Shown in pieces: positions 1-9,097 of a stretch of 23,638 nt of DNA (positions are counted from its first letter, which is position 1; every line of letters begins with the position of its first letter). The DNA is taken from positions 9,026 to 32,663 of the forward strand of contig MENE01000139.1 of assembly GCA_001769005.1 (NCBI GenBank). The letters run 5' to 3'. Source of the DNA: Bacteroidetes bacterium GWA2_31_9b. GTDB taxonomy: Bacteria > Bacteroidota > Bacteroidia > Bacteroidales > UBA12077. The position numbers were made by a program, and so were the translations under genes. The notes beneath the pieces are model-generated. The model saw only the letters and a list, made by a program, of their open reading frames with translations, did not search any database and had not been told where the DNA came from.

Positions 1-3000
1 AATCGATTTCTCATTGATGAGTTAGTGTATTGTGGAAAAATCATAGCAAATGGTGATTTAATTCTGGGAACAAATAATGGAGGCTTCATAATTGTTAGTA
101 ATACGGGAATAGTTAAAACAAAAATCAATAAGGATGTGGGATTACAACATAATAATGTACATGCCATACATATTGATTCTGACAATAACTTATGGCTTGC
201 TTTAAATAACGGAGTTTCACGTTTCGATATATCAACACCAATAACTCAATGGAATGAGTCTTCAGGAATAGGTATTATTGAATCAGTAATTCGTTATAAG
301 GAAACTATTTATATAGCTACACATCAGGGTATTTATTACTTAAAAAATAACAAAGTATACAAAATACATAATAGCAATACTCAGGCATGGGCATTAATTA
401 TTTTTAAATTGTCTGATAACAAAGAAATTTTATTAGCTGGAACATCAACAGGAGTATTTAAGATTGATCAATTTTCTTTAGTTGAAACTGACTATAAACA
501 ATTAGTTTACAATTTATATCAATCAAAAATAAATAAGAACCTGTTATTCCTTGGTACTAATAACGACATGAGTATATTGGAATATAATGGTTCAAAATTT
601 AAAAACTTAGGATCAATACCACATTCAGGTATTAGTATAAGATCTTTTGCCGAAGACAATAAAGGTGAAATCTGGTTAGGAACTTATCGTGATGGAGTTG
701 TGCGAATAACTCCATCAAATAATATCCTTGATCCTCAAAAAATAACACATTATAAACTTGAGTCAGGATTACCATCTTTAAAAAATGTACTGATTTATTT
801 TTTAGGTGATAAAATGATTTTTGCTACTGAATTTGGTATTTACACTTTTAATTACGAGAAAAATAAATTTGTTGAGGATGCTCGGTTTAAATCAATGTTT
901 CCTTTTGAACAAAAGGATGTTTTTTCAATAATTGAGGATTCGTCGGGGAATTTTTACTACACTCAACTGGTTAATAAAAGAGAATCAATAGGTTATGCTA
1001 TTAAAAATACGAATGGAACATTTATCTTGAATTCTAAAATTTACAATAAAATTCCGGAAATGATGATTCGTAGTATTTATCTCGATTATGATAATTCATT
1101 ATGGATTGGTGGTACTGATGGTTTATTCAAAGTTGATGAGCCTGAAAATATTGATTTTAATAAAAACTATAATGCATTTATTAGAAAAGTTACAATCAAA
1201 AAAGATTCATGCATATTTTATGGAAATTACTTCACAGAGGATAATGGTAAAAAATATTTTTCATTTAATCAGAATAATTCATTAAAGTATAAAATCAAAT
1301 TCAATAACAATAGCATTAAATTCTGGTATGCAGCACCTGAATTTAGTAACGAATCTGAATTGTATTACCAATATAAGTTAGAAGGATTTGATGATAACTG
1401 GTCCGATTGGACAAAAGCTACCCTCAAAGAATATACTAATTTATGGGAAGGTACTTATACATTTAAAGTAAAAGCTTCGAATATTTATGATATAAAGAGT
1501 AATGAAGCATCGTTTCGTTTTACAATTCTTCCTCCATGGTATAGAACCATAGTGGCATATATTGTATATCTGATTTTATCCATTTTACTTATTTTTATTG
1601 TAGTAAGAATCAGTTTGCGTCGTTTAAGATTCGTAAATATTGAATTAGAAAGATTAGTAGAAAAGCGTACATCTGAAATAAATAATCAGAAAGAAGAAAT
1701 ACTTATTCAGTCTCAGGAGCTGGAATATCAGAATACTGAATTAGAAAAATTGTCAATTATTGCCCGCGAAACCGATAATGCAATAGTTATTATTGATGCT
1801 AACGGTAAACTTGAATGGATAAATGAAGGGTTTACAAGAATGTATGGGTATCATTTAAATGAGTTAATTGCTAAGTATTCAGATTCTTTCCTTGATTTTA
1901 GCCAAACACCTAATATTAAAGAATTATTCGATCATTGTGTTAAATACAAAGAAAGCAGAATTTATGAATCGTTGAATATTTCAAAGTCTGGACAAAATAT
2001 ATGGGCACAAACAACAATTACACCTATTGTTGATGAGAATAATAAGATATTAAAAGTTATTGCAATTGATTCAGATATTAGTAAAATAAAGTTAGCTGAA
2101 ACTGAGGTTTTACAACAAAAAGACGAAATTCAGCAACAACGTGACTTTGCTCATCAGCAAAAACAATTTATTGAACAACAAAATGTTGAACTAGAAAAAC
2201 ACAGAACCCGATTAGAGCAATTGGTACGCGAACGAACTGCCGATCTGGAAATTGCAAAAGAAAGAGCCGAAGAATCTGATCGATTGAAATCGGCATTTCT
2301 TGCAAACATGTCGCACGAAATTCGAACACCAATGAATGCGATTATTGGATTTTCAAACTTACTGAACGATTTAGATCTCGGGGCTGAAGAAAGAGAAGAA
2401 TTGCTTCAGCATATTGTTCACAACAGCAATACACTTCTACATTTGATCGACGATATTATTGATATTGCAAAAATTGAAGCCGGACAACTTACTATTGATA
2501 AAAAGAATTGTGCAATAAATACTATTTTTCAAGAATTATATGAAACTTTTTCTGAACAAAAACAAAATCAGTTGAAAAAAGATGTTCAGCTCAGAATGTC
2601 ATTAGGGGTTGAGAATCCTACTTTTTACATTTATACTGATCCATTAAGGCTACAACAAGTAATTAGTAACTTAATTGATAATGCACTCAAATTTACCGAA
2701 AAAGGATATGTTGAGTTTGGATATACACTCGAAGATAACAATGAGAATCCTACAGTTAGGTTTTATGTTAAAGATTCGGGCATTGGGTTATCTAAAGATC
2801 AGCAGGTTCAAATCTTTAGCCGTTTTACCAAAATAGAAAACGATAAAAAGAAACTGTATCGTGGTGCAGGACTTGGCCTTGCTATTTGTAAAAGTATAGT
2901 TAAACTTCTCGATGGTGAAATATTTATTGACTCAGAAATTAATATAGGATCAACATTTTATTTTACAGTACCTTATATAAAAATAGCCGAACGTGAAAAA

Positions 3001-3408
3001 TTAATTAAAGAAACTCTAGAAAAAGATGATAATTTCAAATGGCCTGGAAAAACAATTCTTATAGCCGAAGACGAAGAAAGTAATTTCAGATTTTTGGAAA
3101 TGTTACTATCTAAAACTGAGGTAAAACTATTACATGCCGAAAATGGAAAAGTTGCAATCGAAATGTATCAAAAAAACGAAATAGATTTGATTTTAATGGA
3201 TATTAAGATGCCTGTTATGGATGGTCTCGAAGCTACAAGGAGAATTAAAAACATTGATAATGAAATTCCGATTATTGCTCAAACAGCTTTTGCTATGGAA
3301 AATGACGAAAAGTTGAGTCTCGATGCTGGATGTAATGCTTATGTTTCTAAGCCAATTCGGAAACACAAACTTTTTGATTTGTTAAACGAATATTTAAAAT
3401 ACGAATAA
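1..3408 (+). CDS. Hybrid sensor histidine kinase with propeller, PAS and receiver domains (5' partial)
   Basis: The reading frame is open to the first base of the window (NRFLIDEL precedes the first GTG at 25), so the N-terminus lies outside. Counting residues from the GTG at 25, the order is: about nine divergent propeller blades with W-(I/L)-G-(T/G) ends (to about 385); a Y_Y_Y domain (about 430-500); one membrane helix (about 509-533); coiled coil; PAS domain (about 577-690); second coiled coil; HisKA with SHEIRTP (phosphoacceptor H764); HATPase with N-box NLIDNALKF, DSGIGL and GAGLGLAI; and a C-terminal receiver from about 1007 with DMDIKMP-type site D1059, a Thr in AQTAF and Lys in SKP. 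Paralogues below have about 14 blades, so roughly 250 residues are probably missing. The protein senses in the periplasm and autophosphorylates in the cytoplasm. There is no output domain after the receiver. The ligand is unknown. Confidence 0.93.
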   Translation, partial: NRFLIDELVYCGKIIANGDLILGTNNGGFIIVSNTGIVKTKINKDVGLQHNNVHAIHIDSDNNLWLALNNGVSRFDISTPITQWNESSGIGIIESVIRYKETIYIATHQGIYYLKNNKVYKIHNSNTQAWALIIFKLSDNKEILLAGTSTGVFKIDQFSLVETDYKQLVYNLYQSKINKNLLFLGTNNDMSILEYNGSKFKNLGSIPHSGISIRSFAEDNKGEIWLGTYRDGVVRITPSNNILDPQKITHYKLESGLPSLKNVLIYFLGDKMIFATEFGIYTFNYEKNKFVEDARFKSMFPFEQKDVFSIIEDSSGNFYYTQLVNKRESIGYAIKNTNGTFILNSKIYNKIPEMMIRSIYLDYDNSLWIGGTDGLFKVDEPENIDFNKNYNAFIRKVTIKKDSCIFYGNYFTEDNGKKYFSFNQNNSLKYKIKFNNNSIKFWYAAPEFSNESELYYQYKLEGFDDNWSDWTKATLKEYTNLWEGTYTFKVKASNIYDIKSNEASFRFTILPPWYRTIVAYIVYLILSILLIFIVVRISLRRLRFVNIELERLVEKRTSEINNQKEEILIQSQELEYQNTELEKLSIIARETDNAIVIIDANGKLEWINEGFTRMYGYHLNELIAKYSDSFLDFSQTPNIKELFDHCVKYKESRIYESLNISKSGQNIWAQTTITPIVDENNKILKVIAIDSDISKIKLAETEVLQQKDEIQQQRDFAHQQKQFIEQQNVELEKHRTRLEQLVRERTADLEIAKERAEESDRLKSAFLANMSHEIRTPMNAIIGFSNLLNDLDLGAEEREELLQHIVHNSNTLLHLIDDIIDIAKIEAGQLTIDKKNCAINTIFQELYETFSEQKQNQLKKDVQLRMSLGVENPTFYIYTDPLRLQQVISNLIDNALKFTEKGYVEFGYTLEDNNENPTVRFYVKDSGIGLSKDQQVQIFSRFTKIENDKKKLYRGAGLGLAICKSIVKLLDGEIFIDSEINIGSTFYFTVPYIKIAEREKLIKETLEKDDNFKWPGKTILIAEDEESNFRFLEMLLSKTEVKLLHAENGKVAIEMYQKNEIDLILMDIKMPVMDGLEATRRIKNIDNEIPIIAQTAFAMENDEKLSLDAGCNAYVSKPIRKHKLFDLLNEYLKYE

Positions 3409-3447
3409 TCACTTTTCAATAATTGTAATAAATTAACAATTAATTTA

Positions 3448-5292
3448 ATGTCAGAAATTATTCATAAGATTTTCAAAAAATTAAATAATATTATTACAAG
3501 TAATTTTGAAGGTGGATATGAGTCTGAACCCGTAAGAAAAGCTATTATTATTAACTTGTTTGCAATTATCGGCTTTGCTTTTATGACCTATTTTGGTATA
3601 CAAACTTTACTAAGTTATAAAATTTGGTATTCATTAATTCTATTCGGGTTTGCAATTATTACTGTAGTAAATTATATATTTCTTCGTATTTCCAAAAATT
3701 TCATAGTAGCAGGTCATGCTTTGGTTATTTTGATGACTGTTGTTGAGTTTTTCTTTATTATTAGTGGGGGCGTAGATAAAACAGGTTTTCTTTGGTATTA
3801 CACGTATCCAATATTGAGTTTGTTTATTTTAGGGTTAAAAAAAGGATCTCTGTATATTGCTTTTTTATTTTCTATAACAATAGGATTATTCATAATTCAA
3901 CCTGATTTTTTCCCAGTTTATAATCATAATTTAATTCTGAGATTTGTTTCTTCTTTTTTAGCAGTATCACTTATGGCAATTGTATTCGAATTTGTAAGGT
4001 CGGCAACCTATAAAACATTTACAGATGCTGATATAAAAAAAACATTTTATTTAAATAAGGTGCTTGAGCAACAAAATGAATTAGAACAACATAAAAATCA
4101 TTTGGAAATTTTAGTTCAGGAAAGAACAACAGAACTCGAAATTGCAAAAGAAAAAGCAGAAGAGTCAGATAAATTAAAATCCGCATTCTTGTCAAATATG
4201 TCCCATGAAATCAGAACTCCCATGAATGCAATTATTGGATTCTCAAATCTGATCATTGATCCGGGAGTAGATCAAAATTTAAAACGTGAAATGGTTAATC
4301 ACTTACTTAATAGCACAAATTCATTATTACATTTAATGGAAGATATTATCGATGTTTCAAAAATTGAAGCAGGGCAAATGATAATGAATATTCGTTCGTG
4401 TAATATCAATACAATAATGGAAGATCTTTACGAATCTTATTCGGAAAGGAGAATTGAGCCAAATAAAAGTCAGATTCAATTTATTTATGAAAATAAATTT
4501 TCTAATGAAAACTTAAACATTTTATCCGATTCATCTCGGATAAGACAAATACTTTCAAATATTCTCGACAATGCATTTAAATTTACAGAACATGGTGAAA
4601 TTCGATTTGGGTATGAAAAAATAATTAAGGATGAAAAAGAATATTTAAAGTTCTTTGTAAAAGATACAGGAATTGGACTAAACGAAGATCAAAAAAAATA
4701 TATTTTCCGAAGGTTTACTAAAGCAGAAATTAGTAAAAAGAAACTTTACAGAGGTGCCGGATTAGGTTTAAGCATTTGTAAAAATATGGTTGAGATTTTG
4801 GGAGGCGAAATTTGGTTCGAATCAGTTATTGATATTGGTTCCACATTTTATTTTACACTACCTATCGATACAAATATTCAAAATACAGCAATTCAGCAAG
4901 TTAAGAATGAGGTTCCTGAAAAAATAAATTGGATTGATAAAAACATACTTATTGCTGATGATGAAGATAGTAATTTCTTTTACTTAAAGAATTTGCTTTC
5001 AAAAACAAATGCATTACTCTATCATGTAAAAAATGGACAAGAAGCAGTTGATTTTGTAATCAAGAATAAAGTGGATTTAATTATAATGGATATAAAAATG
5101 CCGGTAATGAATGGTTTGGAAGCAACCCGAATAATTAAAAGTACGAGAAAAGATATACCAATTATTGCGTTAACAGCATTTACTTTGGAAAATAACGAGA
5201 AGATTAGTCTTGATACCGGATGCGATGCTTATATTACAAAACCATTGAAAGAAATAAGTCTTATTAAGTTATTAAACGAGTTTTTTATTTGA
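3448..5292 (+). CDS. Hybrid histidine kinase with multi-helix membrane sensor and receiver
   Basis: The 614-residue protein starts 39 bp after the previous kinase gene. Residues about 28-190 hold six hydrophobic helices with short loops and no propeller. The segment GFLWYYTYPILSLFILGLKKG-like (around residue 112) resembles integral-membrane sensor domains of other kinases and cyclases. A coiled coil leads to HisKA (SHEIRTP, H253), then HATPase (NILDNAFKF, DTGIGL, GAGLGLSI), a short linker and a receiver from about 497 (DDED acidic pair, phosphoacceptor D548 in MDIKMP, conserved Thr and Lys). The core is closely related to the neighbouring propeller kinases, so the sensor was exchanged or the propeller lost. 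The signal is probably within or near the membrane. No DNA-binding output domain is present. The class and function are clear; the stimulus is not. Confidence 0.93.
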   Translation: MSEIIHKIFKKLNNIITSNFEGGYESEPVRKAIIINLFAIIGFAFMTYFGIQTLLSYKIWYSLILFGFAIITVVNYIFLRISKNFIVAGHALVILMTVVEFFFIISGGVDKTGFLWYYTYPILSLFILGLKKGSLYIAFLFSITIGLFIIQPDFFPVYNHNLILRFVSSFLAVSLMAIVFEFVRSATYKTFTDADIKKTFYLNKVLEQQNELEQHKNHLEILVQERTTELEIAKEKAEESDKLKSAFLSNMSHEIRTPMNAIIGFSNLIIDPGVDQNLKREMVNHLLNSTNSLLHLMEDIIDVSKIEAGQMIMNIRSCNINTIMEDLYESYSERRIEPNKSQIQFIYENKFSNENLNILSDSSRIRQILSNILDNAFKFTEHGEIRFGYEKIIKDEKEYLKFFVKDTGIGLNEDQKKYIFRRFTKAEISKKKLYRGAGLGLSICKNMVEILGGEIWFESVIDIGSTFYFTLPIDTNIQNTAIQQVKNEVPEKINWIDKNILIADDEDSNFFYLKNLLSKTNALLYHVKNGQEAVDFVIKNKVDLIIMDIKMPVMNGLEATRIIKSTRKDIPIIALTAFTLENNEKISLDTGCDAYITKPLKEISLIKLLNEFFI

Positions 5293-5298
5293 ATTTGC

Positions 5299-5322
5299 AT
5301 TTAGCTAAATTAAAGTTTAATT
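5299..5322. promoter_or_regulatory. Two adjacent palindromes in the leader of the third kinase gene
   Basis: ATTTAGCTAAAT (5299-5310) is a perfect 12-bp palindrome. It overlaps a second inverted repeat, AATTAAA-G-TTTAATT (5308-5322). Both lie in the 82-bp gap between kinase genes two and three, the longest gap within the kinase array. They could be a regulator-binding site or a weak terminator, but AT-rich DNA produces such patterns often, and no T-run or Bacteroidota promoter match was found beside them. Confidence 0.2.
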
Positions 5323-5374
5323 GTTTTAATTTTATAGTTAATGAACTAGGAGTAATTATCAGAAAAAAAATCAA

Positions 5375-8300
5375 ATGAGAAAGCACAATCAAATAAGTAT
5401 AATTATAGCTTTGGTTTTCATAATTACAGTTCAGAATAATTTACTTGCCCAAATAAAAAGCCTTGATCCTGAAAAGGCAATTACTCAATATAAAATAAGA
5501 TCATGGACTATAGATCATGGATTACCTTCAAATGCAATTAGCCATATTATACAATCTCAAAATGGATATATATGGATTGCTACATACGGTGGTGTTTCCA
5601 AATTCGATGGTATAGATTTTACAAATTATACATCACAAAACAGTAAAGCATTATTAACCGAAGCTGCTAAAGAAGTATGCGAAGATAAAAATGGAATTGT
5701 TTGGATTGGAACACAAAAAGGAATTTCATTATTTAAAAACGACAAATTATGTCGACAAAAAAAACTTGAAAGTCTTGATAATTCAAATATAGAAGCCATT
5801 TTTGTTGATAGTAAAAATCAAGTTTGGATTGGTACAGAGAATGAAGGTTTATTCAAATATGTAAATGATAGTTTAATTCATCTTAAAAATCTAAAAAGTT
5901 TTACTACAAATTCTATTTATTCAATTTTTGAAGATGCCGAAGGAAACATTTGGATAGGTACAATTAAAGGTGAGCTTATAAAATATAGAAATGATATTTT
6001 TACTCCTTGTGATATGAATAATTCGGCTGATGAAATATTCTCATTTTATCAGGATAGCGAAAATATAATTTGGGTTGCTACAAGCAATGGAGTTTATACT
6101 ATTGAAAATGATAAATTGCTGAAACATCCATATATAAATACACGATTTGTTGAGAATATTATCGAAGATGTAAATGGCTATCTCTGGATTTCATCTAATG
6201 CTTTTGGAATATACAGGTACAATAAATCGAATCACCAAATTGAACATTTATCGGAAATAAACGGTTTACCTAATAACCGGGTAATAAAAATAATATTCGA
6301 TAAGCAGGGAAATCTATGGGGAGGAACATACCGAAATGGATTATTTCAGATAACTGATGGTAAATTTACATGCTTTTCAAAATCGGAAGGATTATTTTCT
6401 AACGTGAATACTGCAATTTTACAATATAACGAGAATGAATTTTGGGTTGCAAACGAAGAAGGTACTATTGATATTATTAAAAATGGACAAATAACTAAAT
6501 TAAAAACCAAAGCACCATTTGTAAGTCCACAAATTAAGCACATGTATAAAGATTCTAAAGAAAATATTTGGATTAGTACGTATGCTGGTTTATTAAAAAT
6601 CAACAAACAGGAAGAAAAGATTTACAACACGAACAATGGTTTTCCCGATAATTTTATCAGAAAAACACTTGAAGATGGCAATGGAAATATTTGGGTTGCT
6701 TCAAATCGTTCAGGATTACATAAAATAAATTCAAATGGTAAAATTCTAACGTTAAATACCAATAATGGATTAAGTTCAAATTATGTAATGACTATTATTC
6801 AATACACTCCTGATATTATTATTACCGGAACAAAAAATGGAATCAATTTTATTCAGAATGATTCGGTAATCAAACAATATACAATGGACGATGGATTACC
6901 TGATAATATGATTTTTAATATATACAAAGACAAAGACAATGTTCTTTGGATTTCGACAAATACAGGAATCTCAAGATTTGAGAACAACTCATTTACAAAT
7001 TATACGATTGAGTCAGGTTTACACACCAATAATGTATTCGATATTATTGAAGATAATCTTGGATGCTTCTGGATGCCAGGACCAACCGGAGTAATGAAGG
7101 TTTCTAAACAGCAACTAAATGATTATGCTACCGGAAAAATTACAAAAATTGAATATTTATTCTACGATAAGAGCGATGGAATGAAAAGTAGTGTTTGCCT
7201 TGGTGCAACAGAATCACTAAAAGACTCAAAAGGTAACATTTGGTTCTTAACTGCTGAAGGAGTAGCTCAAATTAATCCGGAAATAAAATTTATAAGTAAT
7301 GAATTACCTTCTGTTTTTATCGAAAACGTTTACACAAGCGATTCATCATTCAATTTAAATAATCCAATAAATATACATTCAAAGTATAATCGGTTTAATA
7401 TTAAATATACCGCAATAGATTTAGTTTTTCCAGAGAAAATACAATTTAAATACAAACTTGAACCATTTGAAAATGAATGGATTGAGGCTGGCAATAAAAG
7501 AGCGCTATCATATACAAACATTGATCCTGGTAATTACACATTTAAAGTACGTTCAACTAATAGCCATGGAGTTTGGAATAATGATTATGTTTCTATTGAT
7601 ATTAAAGTTTTACCTGCCTGGTATCAGACAATTTTATTTAAAATAGCCCTAATAGCATTCGTTTTTGGTGGAATATTTCTGTGGATCAGATTTCGTATTT
7701 ATAGAATAAAAATTCAGCGAAATATTCTTGAAAAACAGGTAGAGGAAAGAACAAAGGATTTACACAATATAAATACACAGCTAGAGGAAAAACAAGCCGA
7801 TCTGGAAGTAAAGCAGGAAGAAATTACAGCACAAGCAGAGCACCTTGAAATTGTAAATAAAGAACTTAAAAAACATAAGGAAAATCTCGAACAATTAGTT
7901 AACGAACGAACAATCGACCTTGAAAAAGCAAAAGCAAAAGCCGAAGAATCTGATCGCCTAAAATCAGCTTTTTTAGCAAATATGTCGCACGAGATTAGAA
8001 CCCCAATGAATGCGATTATTGGATTTTCAAACTTGTTAATCAATACTGAAATTGATGATCAAGCAAAGCAAGAAATGGTTTTACATATTACAAATAATAG
8101 CAATTCACTTTTAAAGCTTATTGAAGATATTATTAGTATATCAAAAATTGAATCAGGTGAGCTTAAAGTGAATTACCGAAAAGTAGATATTAACAAGATA
8201 TTAAGTGATATTTATGAAGATTTTGTAATTAGAATTGATTCTTTCAAATTAGAATCAATAAAGTTCTTTCTCGATAATGATATTAATATTAGTATTCTGG

Positions 8301-8659
8301 AAATAAACACTGACTCATCTCATTTAAAACAGATACTTTTTAATCTAATAGATAATGCTTTTAAATTTACAGAAAAAGGTGAAATTCATTTTGGCTATAG
8401 AATTGATGACAATAACAATATCCAGAATATTACATTTTATGTGAAAGATTCTGGAATAGGCCTTTCCGAAGTACAGCAAACACAAATTTTTAAGCGTTTT
8501 ATAAAAGCCGAAATATCAAAACAAAAATTATATAGAGGAGCTGGTTTGGGATTGGTTATTAGTAAAAATCTTGTTGAAATGATGGGTGGTAAAATTTGGG
8601 TCGAGTCAGAAAAAGATAAAGGATCAATATTCTATTTTATTTTACCAATTAGTAACTAA
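5375..8659 (+). CDS. Propeller sensor histidine kinase lacking a receiver
   Basis: This 1094-residue protein begins with a signal peptide (hydrophobic core IIIALVFIITV, likely cut near LLAQ). About 14 Reg_prop blades follow (residues 35-640, with WIATYGGVSKFDG and WIGT-type motifs), consistent with two seven-bladed propellers. A Y_Y_Y domain (about 670-735) comes next, then one membrane helix (about 750-772), a long coiled coil, HisKA (SHEIRTP, H872) and HATPase (NLIDNAFKF, DSGIGL, GAGLGLVI). The protein stops right after the ATPase (FYFILPISN, then TAATAA). Paralogues in the array continue through a linker of about 20 residues into a receiver; here the receiver is the next gene, 14 bp downstream. 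It is a periplasmic sensor and cytoplasmic kinase; the ligand is unknown. The ATG at 5375 is favoured because it gives an intact signal peptide. Confidence 0.94.
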   Translation: MRKHNQISIIIALVFIITVQNNLLAQIKSLDPEKAITQYKIRSWTIDHGLPSNAISHIIQSQNGYIWIATYGGVSKFDGIDFTNYTSQNSKALLTEAAKEVCEDKNGIVWIGTQKGISLFKNDKLCRQKKLESLDNSNIEAIFVDSKNQVWIGTENEGLFKYVNDSLIHLKNLKSFTTNSIYSIFEDAEGNIWIGTIKGELIKYRNDIFTPCDMNNSADEIFSFYQDSENIIWVATSNGVYTIENDKLLKHPYINTRFVENIIEDVNGYLWISSNAFGIYRYNKSNHQIEHLSEINGLPNNRVIKIIFDKQGNLWGGTYRNGLFQITDGKFTCFSKSEGLFSNVNTAILQYNENEFWVANEEGTIDIIKNGQITKLKTKAPFVSPQIKHMYKDSKENIWISTYAGLLKINKQEEKIYNTNNGFPDNFIRKTLEDGNGNIWVASNRSGLHKINSNGKILTLNTNNGLSSNYVMTIIQYTPDIIITGTKNGINFIQNDSVIKQYTMDDGLPDNMIFNIYKDKDNVLWISTNTGISRFENNSFTNYTIESGLHTNNVFDIIEDNLGCFWMPGPTGVMKVSKQQLNDYATGKITKIEYLFYDKSDGMKSSVCLGATESLKDSKGNIWFLTAEGVAQINPEIKFISNELPSVFIENVYTSDSSFNLNNPINIHSKYNRFNIKYTAIDLVFPEKIQFKYKLEPFENEWIEAGNKRALSYTNIDPGNYTFKVRSTNSHGVWNNDYVSIDIKVLPAWYQTILFKIALIAFVFGGIFLWIRFRIYRIKIQRNILEKQVEERTKDLHNINTQLEEKQADLEVKQEEITAQAEHLEIVNKELKKHKENLEQLVNERTIDLEKAKAKAEESDRLKSAFLANMSHEIRTPMNAIIGFSNLLINTEIDDQAKQEMVLHITNNSNSLLKLIEDIISISKIESGELKVNYRKVDINKILSDIYEDFVIRIDSFKLESIKFFLDNDINISILEINTDSSHLKQILFNLIDNAFKFTEKGEIHFGYRIDDNNNIQNITFYVKDSGIGLSEVQQTQIFKRFIKAEISKQKLYRGAGLGLVISKNLVEMMGGKIWVESEKDKGSIFYFILPISN

Positions 8660-8673
8660 TAAAATAAAAATAT

Positions 8674-9072
8674 ATGCCTGAAAATAATAGTATTAAAAAA
8701 TATAATTGGAAGAATAAGACAATCTTAATTGCTGAAGATGAAATTAGTAATTTTAGGTATTTAGAGATGGTTTTACATAGAACAGAAGTTACAATATATT
8801 GGGCTAAAGATGGCATTGAAGCAATTGAATTATGTAAAAAGCATATACCTGATTTAATTCTTCTTGATATTAAAATGCCGAATATGGATGGATTGGAAGC
8901 AACTCGAATAATTAAAAGTTTGTTTCCCAAAATTCCTATTGTAATTCAAACTGCTTATGCTATGGAAAACGATGAGCAAATTAGTTATGAAGCAGGGTGC
9001 GATGCATATCTTTCAAAACCTATTCGTGCAACAACACTTTTACAGATTGTGGGAAATTTTATTGATATTTAG
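8674..9072 (+). CDS. Stand-alone receiver-domain response regulator
   Basis: The 132-residue protein is a single receiver domain: acidic pair in IAEDE, phosphoacceptor D65 in LLDIKMP, conserved Thr in IQTAY and Lys in SKPI. There is no output domain. Its first residues (KKYNWKNKTILIAEDE) match the linker-plus-receiver junction of the hybrid kinases here (FKWPGKTILIAEDE, FRWNEKCILVAEDE). It starts 14 bp after the receiver-less kinase and is almost certainly its cognate receiver, acting as a phosphate carrier or sink. An in-frame TAA at 8665 rules out an upstream start. The short intergenic gap implies co-transcription and probably translational coupling. That it arose by fission of a hybrid kinase is an inference from the conserved linker. 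Confidence 0.92.
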   Translation: MPENNSIKKYNWKNKTILIAEDEISNFRYLEMVLHRTEVTIYWAKDGIEAIELCKKHIPDLILLDIKMPNMDGLEATRIIKSLFPKIPIVIQTAYAMENDEQISYEAGCDAYLSKPIRATTLLQIVGNFIDI

Positions 9073-9097
9073 AAAGATTTAATTACTTTAACAATCT

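Noticed and set aside
7714..8043. Minus-strand open frame of 109 codons inside the third kinase gene
   Set aside because: It is the antisense shadow of the coiled coil and HisKA coding region; the Ser/Phe/Cys-rich translation is typical of such shadows.
8649..8930. Minus-strand frame of 93 codons over the stand-alone receiver gene
   Set aside because: It overlaps the clear receiver coding sequence entirely and shows no recognisable domain.
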